From Struthio camelus (lineage: Eukaryota > Chordata > Aves > Struthioniformes > Struthionidae): a stretch of 64,000 bases of DNA. Where the stretch lies: contig NC_090942.1 of assembly GCF_040807025.1 (NCBI RefSeq), forward strand, positions 198,456,247-198,520,246, read 5' to 3'. Position numbers and translations under genes: made by a program. Positions 59,107 to 64,000 of the stretch are shown here, piece after piece (position 1 is the stretch's first letter; every line of letters starts with the position of its first letter). The notes beneath the pieces were generated by a model. That model made no database searches and was not told the origin of the DNA. It saw only the letters and a program-made list of their open reading frames with translations.

Positions 59107-60479
59107 AACCTAAGAAATCAACATTTAAATCACAAAACTATAGTTTAAATTTACAAGAAATATTTTATGATCAGTAATATGCATCAATATTCAATGAGTT
59201 CAACCTAACCATGTTTATGCACATAAAGACTCAAGAATCTGCAGTTTGAACATCAAATTTTCATATTTTTGTAAAAAAAAATTGACTTAAAGGTACATCT
59301 TCCTTAAATTTTTTCAGTGCAATTCTGTCAAAGAGGAAAATATAAAGTTAGCTTTCAATCATTTTATACCATAAAAACAACTTGCATTTGCACTGCCAAA
59401 GTGTAAGCCAGTTTAGTTGCACCAACTACTTCAAAGTCAATTAAAACCAACCATATTTGCCCTTTTAGGCAGCATTTAGGCAGCATTTCCCCCACACCTA
59501 TGGGTGTATATGTTGAAAAGGTGAATACTGAGGAAAAAATTGAGAGGCAGAATAATCTAATTGTTTAAAAAAAACATTTTTCCATCAGTAACAAAACATG
59601 CATAATGAAAAATTCTAAAAGTTTCTTTACTAATGATAGTATAGTTTGGAGATCTGTAAATCCACGTTTCAGTATTATCATTTTCTCTAATCTTTACATG
59701 CCACCTTGAAAATATAACTTACTTCTTGATGAATTATATGAAAATGCTCCTTTTTTCAGTGAGATAAAAATTTAGTAAGTTAGAAATTGATTTTTTCATA
59801 TGTTGTCAACTGTAAGGAATCAGAGGGAGAAGAGCACCTGAAATTATAATATGTGCTTGGCTAAGCATAGTGTAGTAACCTATACATTTTGGTTCAAAGA
59901 CACAGTTTGTATAACTGCATACAGGATACTGCCCTAGGTATTTTGCTTCTATATTTTTTTGCAGATTATACATAAAAGAACAAAAATCCAACCTACGGTA
60001 GCAGAAAATAAAAATGGAGCTTCATTCAAATCTTGAATACCATGACTGCAATCATCTGCAGCTGGTCATTCAACACAAAAAAAAAAATTAGCTCTTCATA
60101 CCAAAAAAATTTGGCTCACAAAAAAAAAAAGTACAATAAACTCTCAATAGAAGGTTCTCTCATGAGGCAACCTACCATATACTACTGCTAAATACGAGTT
60201 TCCAAAAAAACATTACATCCCATTTTCAGCACATTTTTCATAAACATGCAACTTCACTATAAAATACAAAACACTTGGCTCTCAAGAACAGCTTTATAAA
60301 GACACACTGCATCAATAAAATTTTTCTTTGTGATTAACTTTACATTGTAATAAGAACTGTATTTTCACTAATGTTTATATATCAGATTTCATATTATAAT
60401 GTAGTAATAATTTGCTCTTTGTGAACATCATGTTCAGAAGGAAATATCTATACACATTAACATACTAGACTATTAAAAA

Positions 60480-61343
60480 CTCATTCAGTTACAGAATTTT
60501 ATTGATACAGTAGATTAATAAAAACTGATAGGGGAAGATAAAATGGGTAGGGTATTCAGTACATTATTTAATAACACACTTTTAAAATTAAAATATTTTA
60601 AATCCTTTTTGAATTTTCAATGCCACTAGAAGTCCAGAAAAGTCTGGCATCAATACTGAGGTGTATAATAAGTCAAACAACTTCTTCCACAATTTGCATC
60701 TCTTGTATTATTCTCTTCAACATTGTTCAACTGTAAAAGTAATATAGCACCTCTGATGATAGGTAGGTGCCTAAAAGTAAACGCTAGGTCAGATTCATGA
60801 AGGAAACAAAGATTGTTTCATTTCTTTTTCTTCTCAACAAATAGCGGCAAAAGAAAGTGGCACTATTTGTTCAACTGATTTTTTTTTCTTCACAGTTAAA
60901 TGTCAACAAGAGTACAAATACGAACACTGACAGATATTGCTTGAGATCAATTTTTAAACAAACTCTGTTCTTTTTTAAATCAATAGATCTAATAAACTGT
61001 GGGGCACTGTCAGTTTAAAGCCGCAGATAAAAGCTATACAAGCACTTTAGAAGTCAGAAACATTAAAAAAGAACTATTTACAGTTTTCTTCTTTAGTTCA
61101 TATGTCTACAAAGCCAGCGCACATTACACTTCACAAAAATCCACAGTTAATGATATCAACATGTGTGTGGCTAAAGCTTGTGACCTAGGGACTGCAAATG
61201 CAGGGGCAGTAAAAGTAAAATAGGCTTCATCTTTTTTTTCAGCAACCCCATTTCGTGCACTAACAGCTTTGTTCAGTCTCAAGCTTTATATTAAAAGCAT
61301 TCTTCAAAGCTTTCACCTGAAAGGCTGATAACTATGTATTCAT
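60480..61343 (-). other. PDS5B: PDS5B 3' untranslated region (proximal part)
   Basis: This AT-rich, repeat-free stretch directly follows the stop codon on the minus strand. The first canonical AATAAA is at 60503-60498, which would give a short 3' UTR of about 0.86 kb. Mammalian PDS5B transcripts have a 3' UTR of several kilobases, so this may be only the proximal isoform. Further AATAAA hexamers on the minus strand occur at 57482-57477, 56547-56542 and 56297-56292, and the whole 56-61 kb interval is AT-rich and free of young repeats. The true end cannot be fixed from sequence alone. Confidence 0.55.
60498..60503 (-). terminator. Candidate proximal poly(A) signal of PDS5B
   Basis: AATAAA on the minus strand (TTTATT on the plus strand), the first canonical hexamer downstream of the PDS5B stop codon, about 0.84 kb away. 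T-rich sequence follows on the minus strand. Usage is unproven. Confidence 0.35.
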
Positions 61344-61379
61344 TCATCGCCTTTCCCGTTTGGAAGTCCTGCGGCGCAC
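61344..61379 (-). CDS. PDS5B: PDS5B last coding exon with stop codon
   Basis: This short terminal coding segment reads VRRRTSKRERR and then TGA at 61346-61344. The acceptor is CAG at 61382-61380, preceded on the minus strand by a T-rich tract. The upstream exon ends on a complete codon (…STIN), so the joined protein reads VSTIN-VRRRTSKRERR. This is the conserved basic end of PDS5B; mammals have a near-identical RRRS/T-x-KRERR terminus. The intron between the two exons is 839 bp (61380-62218). The basic end could serve as a nuclear-localisation or DNA-contacting patch, which is an inference from composition. The exact phase match and the preserved terminus leave little doubt about the call, although the coding part is only 36 bases. 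Confidence 0.92.
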   Translation of the reverse strand: MRRRTSKRERR

Positions 61380-62218
61380 CTGTTTGGGAAAAAGTAATTA
61401 AAATGTTTTTACAATAAACAGTGTAGATTTTCTAAAAATCCAAAAATAAGTATATTTTAAAGTAAAAAATGGTGATTCTCACAATAATGTGCAAATAACT
61501 GTATACAGTATCATTCATTACTCATTTTTAATATGGATACAAGTCTCAGTCAATGACCAGGACGTAATTGTGTTTAATGCTACTGAGTCTGCATCCTTCA
61601 GGTATTAAAAAAATAATCTAACGTCCTATTTTAGAATTTTCACATACTCGGTTGCTTTAATCAGACTTGTCCCAAAGTGTGAATTAAAGCATTCACAATT
61701 ACATTTAAGTATTAATATTAACAGAACTAACAAATTCATATGAAATAAATATAAATTTATTTCAACTTATCTGCATGGGCTAGTAAGAAAAAGAAATTGG
61801 TTTAAGGTTCTGCTCTGGGATTCCATGATTGCCATCCAGTACTATTCAATATCTCCTATTTTGTATAAGGAAGCATTACTTGCTATTATAATCTAGCTGA
61901 GAAGAATGGGCATGAGTTACATGGAAAATAATTCTCATGAGAGAATTACCCAACTCAGATAGACAGATAAATAATATAGTTGCACAAAACAGAAAATTCA
62001 AGATGCTTGACAAAAAATTGACATTTTCTAAGAAACGCAGATTCTCTAAAAAACTACAGTGAAGTGCCACTATACAACACAGAGTTGAGAACCACCTCAT
62101 TTATTTTAAAGGAGAAAGGTAAAGTTATCAATAACAGGAAAAGTCAGTCTCTGCACATCAGTACAAAAGAGGACACCACAAAGAGACTTCAAAAGGAAGT
62201 CCTATGCATTTCTCTTAC

Positions 62219-62360
62219 ATTGATTGTGGAAACTTCCTCTTCTTCCATTACTTCTTCTTGGGGAATGTCATCACTGACAGGTGAGCTACTCTGAAATACA
62301 TCCATCTCTTCACTAGATTCATTTTCTTTACTGGCTGCTTGTTTGGAACGTCCTGCACGG
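62219..62360 (-). CDS. PDS5B: PDS5B penultimate coding exon (acidic C-terminal tail)
   Basis: This exon encodes 47 complete codons plus the last base of a split codon. The peptide runs GRSKQAASKENESSEEMD, then DVFQSSSPVSDDIPQEE, an acidic EEEE run and VSTIN. This matches the end of vertebrate PDS5B (APRIN), not PDS5A, whose tail differs. On the minus strand it is bounded by an acceptor (TTGTAG, AG at 62361-62362) and a donor (AAT|GTAAGA, GT at 62217-62218). PDS5B is a HEAT-repeat protein of about 1,450 residues that binds chromatin-bound cohesin in the nucleus and, with WAPL and sororin, controls cohesin release and sister-chromatid cohesion. The C-terminal tail seen here is outside the HEAT-repeat body and is charged and probably disordered. 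A few residues differ from the mammalian tail as I recall it (including an extra VME-type stretch before the acidic run), which fits a bird orthologue. Earlier exons lie beyond the window. Confidence 0.93.
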
Positions 62361-64000
62361 CTACAATCAAAAGAAAAATTAAGATCAGTTTCATGGTAAA
62401 TAGATCTGTACATGTAAAAACTTTGCGTTAAGAACAAGCATTCGATTTAACCTTTCAATAACAACAGCCTTAAGATTTTGCTTTCTGGATTACTTTACCA
62501 TATATGGCTTTCTACTTCATCTGTATACAGAATAGTAGAAGTGTAACTAGGAGGCTGAACAGTATTTGAAAAACAACTTTTTCCAGAATAAAGAGCCAGG
62601 AGTACAAAGCTAAACAATTTTTGTATCTGTAGGACTCAATGAGCTCACTGGCAAGAGAGATTCTTCTCTTTAGTGCCAGAATAAGGCTGAAAAAGGATAA
62701 CACAACAGTGACACTGGAGAACAGGAAAAGCTAGAGACTGAATACTGTTTTTTTTTCTCCTCCATCTACTGAATTCCATGAACAAACACGTACTCCACTT
62801 CTGCAGCGGTATACTCACCATGACATTTGAATAGTTACATCTCTCTCTCTATACATATATATATATATTTTAACAGATCTAGAAGAATCTGTATTGCCAT
62901 TTATGAAATTAACATTATAATGAACCAAAATGCAAATCTACCAAGCTAGCTCATGCTAAGACAAGGATAATCAGTCAACGATATCTGAAATTGTCTTTGT
63001 TAGTTAACAATTATGGGAGCTGAACCATAGCAAAAACATCCATTTGCTTAAAATGGGAACTAGTCTCAAAAATAAAAATAAAATAAAACAAAAATGCTGG
63101 ATATGTATCCAGAACTACAGCTACATCTACATTAGCATTTTGATTTGGATTATTAGCACAGTTTGGAAGTAAATCACTGAATCATCCCACTTACAGTACT
63201 TTAGTTTGGTTCACAAAGCCGTTTTTGTGCATGCAAGCTAGATCTCTTTTTGGATAAAATTTAATTCGAAGCTCTGTTCCAGGTAGGCAACACACAAATC
63301 CCCAGCGGGGACACAGAGATCTAAACCATCTGCCCTCTGACTCTTTCAAACCATACGCGTGATAGGAATTTTCAGTCATGAGAACCACACACTAAATCAG
63401 TTCAAAATAAAAATCTCAAATCGCATATAGCAATTACAGCACCAATAGCAAATACAGCAATTGCTTTAGCACCAGAGAACACTAACTACATCCTTTGAAA
63501 AACAAGACAAAACAGCCCAGCTGAAGTCTTTCATGACACTGATAAAAGCGACAGAATTGAAAAGGAAACAAGAGCAATAGTTACAATCCAGGTTCATGTT
63601 TTCACATATTACAAAAATAAGCCAACTTACATGTGCTGGTAGGTAACACAATTAACTATTAGAAATAGGTTATATACTATAACCTCAGAGTTAAAGACCC
63701 AGATTCATTGGCCCACACACTCCAAATCCTTCACGGAACAGCCTAGAAAGCTTTAGGCATCTGGATTAGATATATTCTCCCTTTTAGTACGCAGTGCTGC
63801 TCAGACTATCAATTTCCTTCACTTAAAATCCCTGTAGATATAAATGGACAGAAGGGAGAAAGGTCTGACTACAATCAGCCCATGTTAGCAGCCACTATGA
63901 ACACTGAGGATTTACTGCTGCCTAACTTTTTTCTTGCAAATTTGAGAAGTGACAGTCTAAAATAGGCGTCTGATCACAAAATTAAAAAATAATCCTCCCC
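62361..64000 (-). other. PDS5B: PDS5B intron (partial)
   Basis: Sequence upstream of the penultimate exon on the gene strand. I looked for the preceding exon, which should encode the proline- and lysine-rich RGRPSK/SPSQPKK-type segment, and did not find it, so the intron runs past the window edge. It holds a (CT)n(AT)n low-complexity run near 62840-62870 and no recognised young transposon. Open frames at 63191-63388 and 63466-63651 do not resemble PDS5B. Confidence 0.75.
62839..62871. repeat. (CT)n(AT)n low-complexity run in PDS5B intron
   Basis: TCTCTCTCTCTATAC followed by an ATATATATATAT run: a compound dinucleotide repeat. Confidence 0.9.

Larger units (their letters stand above)
50946..60479. 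other. Intergenic to possible distal PDS5B 3' UTR
   Basis: About 9.5 kb of AT-rich DNA with no recognised transposon. The right part (about 56.3-60.5 kb) may be transcribed as distal PDS5B 3' UTR. At 53452-53865 both strands carry frames of more than 130 codons in nearly the same interval; neither has a known domain. No RNA gene or CpG island seen. Confidence 0.5.

Noticed and set aside
1..64000. CRISPR arrays, tRNA/rRNA genes, prokaryotic defence systems, intact LTR retroviruses
   Set aside because: No regularly spaced repeats, no tRNA cloverleaf or rRNA sequence recognised, and no paired LTRs or gag-pol-env order seen.

Overview
The window looks like avian genomic DNA: an AT-rich, intron-rich vertebrate background with many CR1 LINE copies, several ending in the bird-type 3' terminus (ATTCTGTGATTCTGTGAT-like). 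There is one confidently recognised protein-coding gene, at the right edge. Two exons on the minus strand (62219-62360 and 61344-61379) encode the acidic and then basic C-terminus of PDS5B (APRIN), a regulator of the cohesin ring. The reading frame joins exactly across the intron and ends at a stop codon. The rest of PDS5B lies beyond 64000. In mammals KL (klotho) is the next gene downstream of PDS5B in the same orientation, so the left part of the window is probably PDS5B-KL intergenic DNA. No klotho coding sequence was seen.

Layout. 1-36 kb: mostly unique AT-rich DNA with no convincing gene. It holds a 1.75 kb 5'-truncated CR1 with an eroded reverse transcriptase (2191-3943, minus), a short CR1 tail (11481-11893, plus), old CR1 remnants (1075-1240 and 33640-33930), a few MIR/CORE-SINE-like remnants and an (AAAAC)n microsatellite. 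36.2-37.15 kb: the only CpG island, with outward-facing ATGGCGGC (YY1-like) motifs, GC boxes and a strong G-run; it looks like a bidirectional promoter, but no recognisable gene is attached on either side. 38-51 kb: a CR1-rich block of five insertions, including a nearly full-length but decayed copy (45529-49250, minus) that keeps remnants of an ORF1 SGNH-esterase, an ORF2 endonuclease and a reverse transcriptase. 51-60.5 kb: AT-rich, repeat-poor DNA, part of which may be distal PDS5B 3' UTR. 60.5-64 kb: PDS5B 3' UTR, last two exons and introns.

There is no operon-like gene cooperation here. The functional content is one cohesin-regulator gene end, one orphan CpG-island promoter, and dead retrotransposons of at least two age classes. 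I found no CRISPR array, RNA gene, prokaryotic system or convincing new protein family. The most useful leads are the orphan CpG island, the near-complete CR1 and the PDS5B terminal exons.
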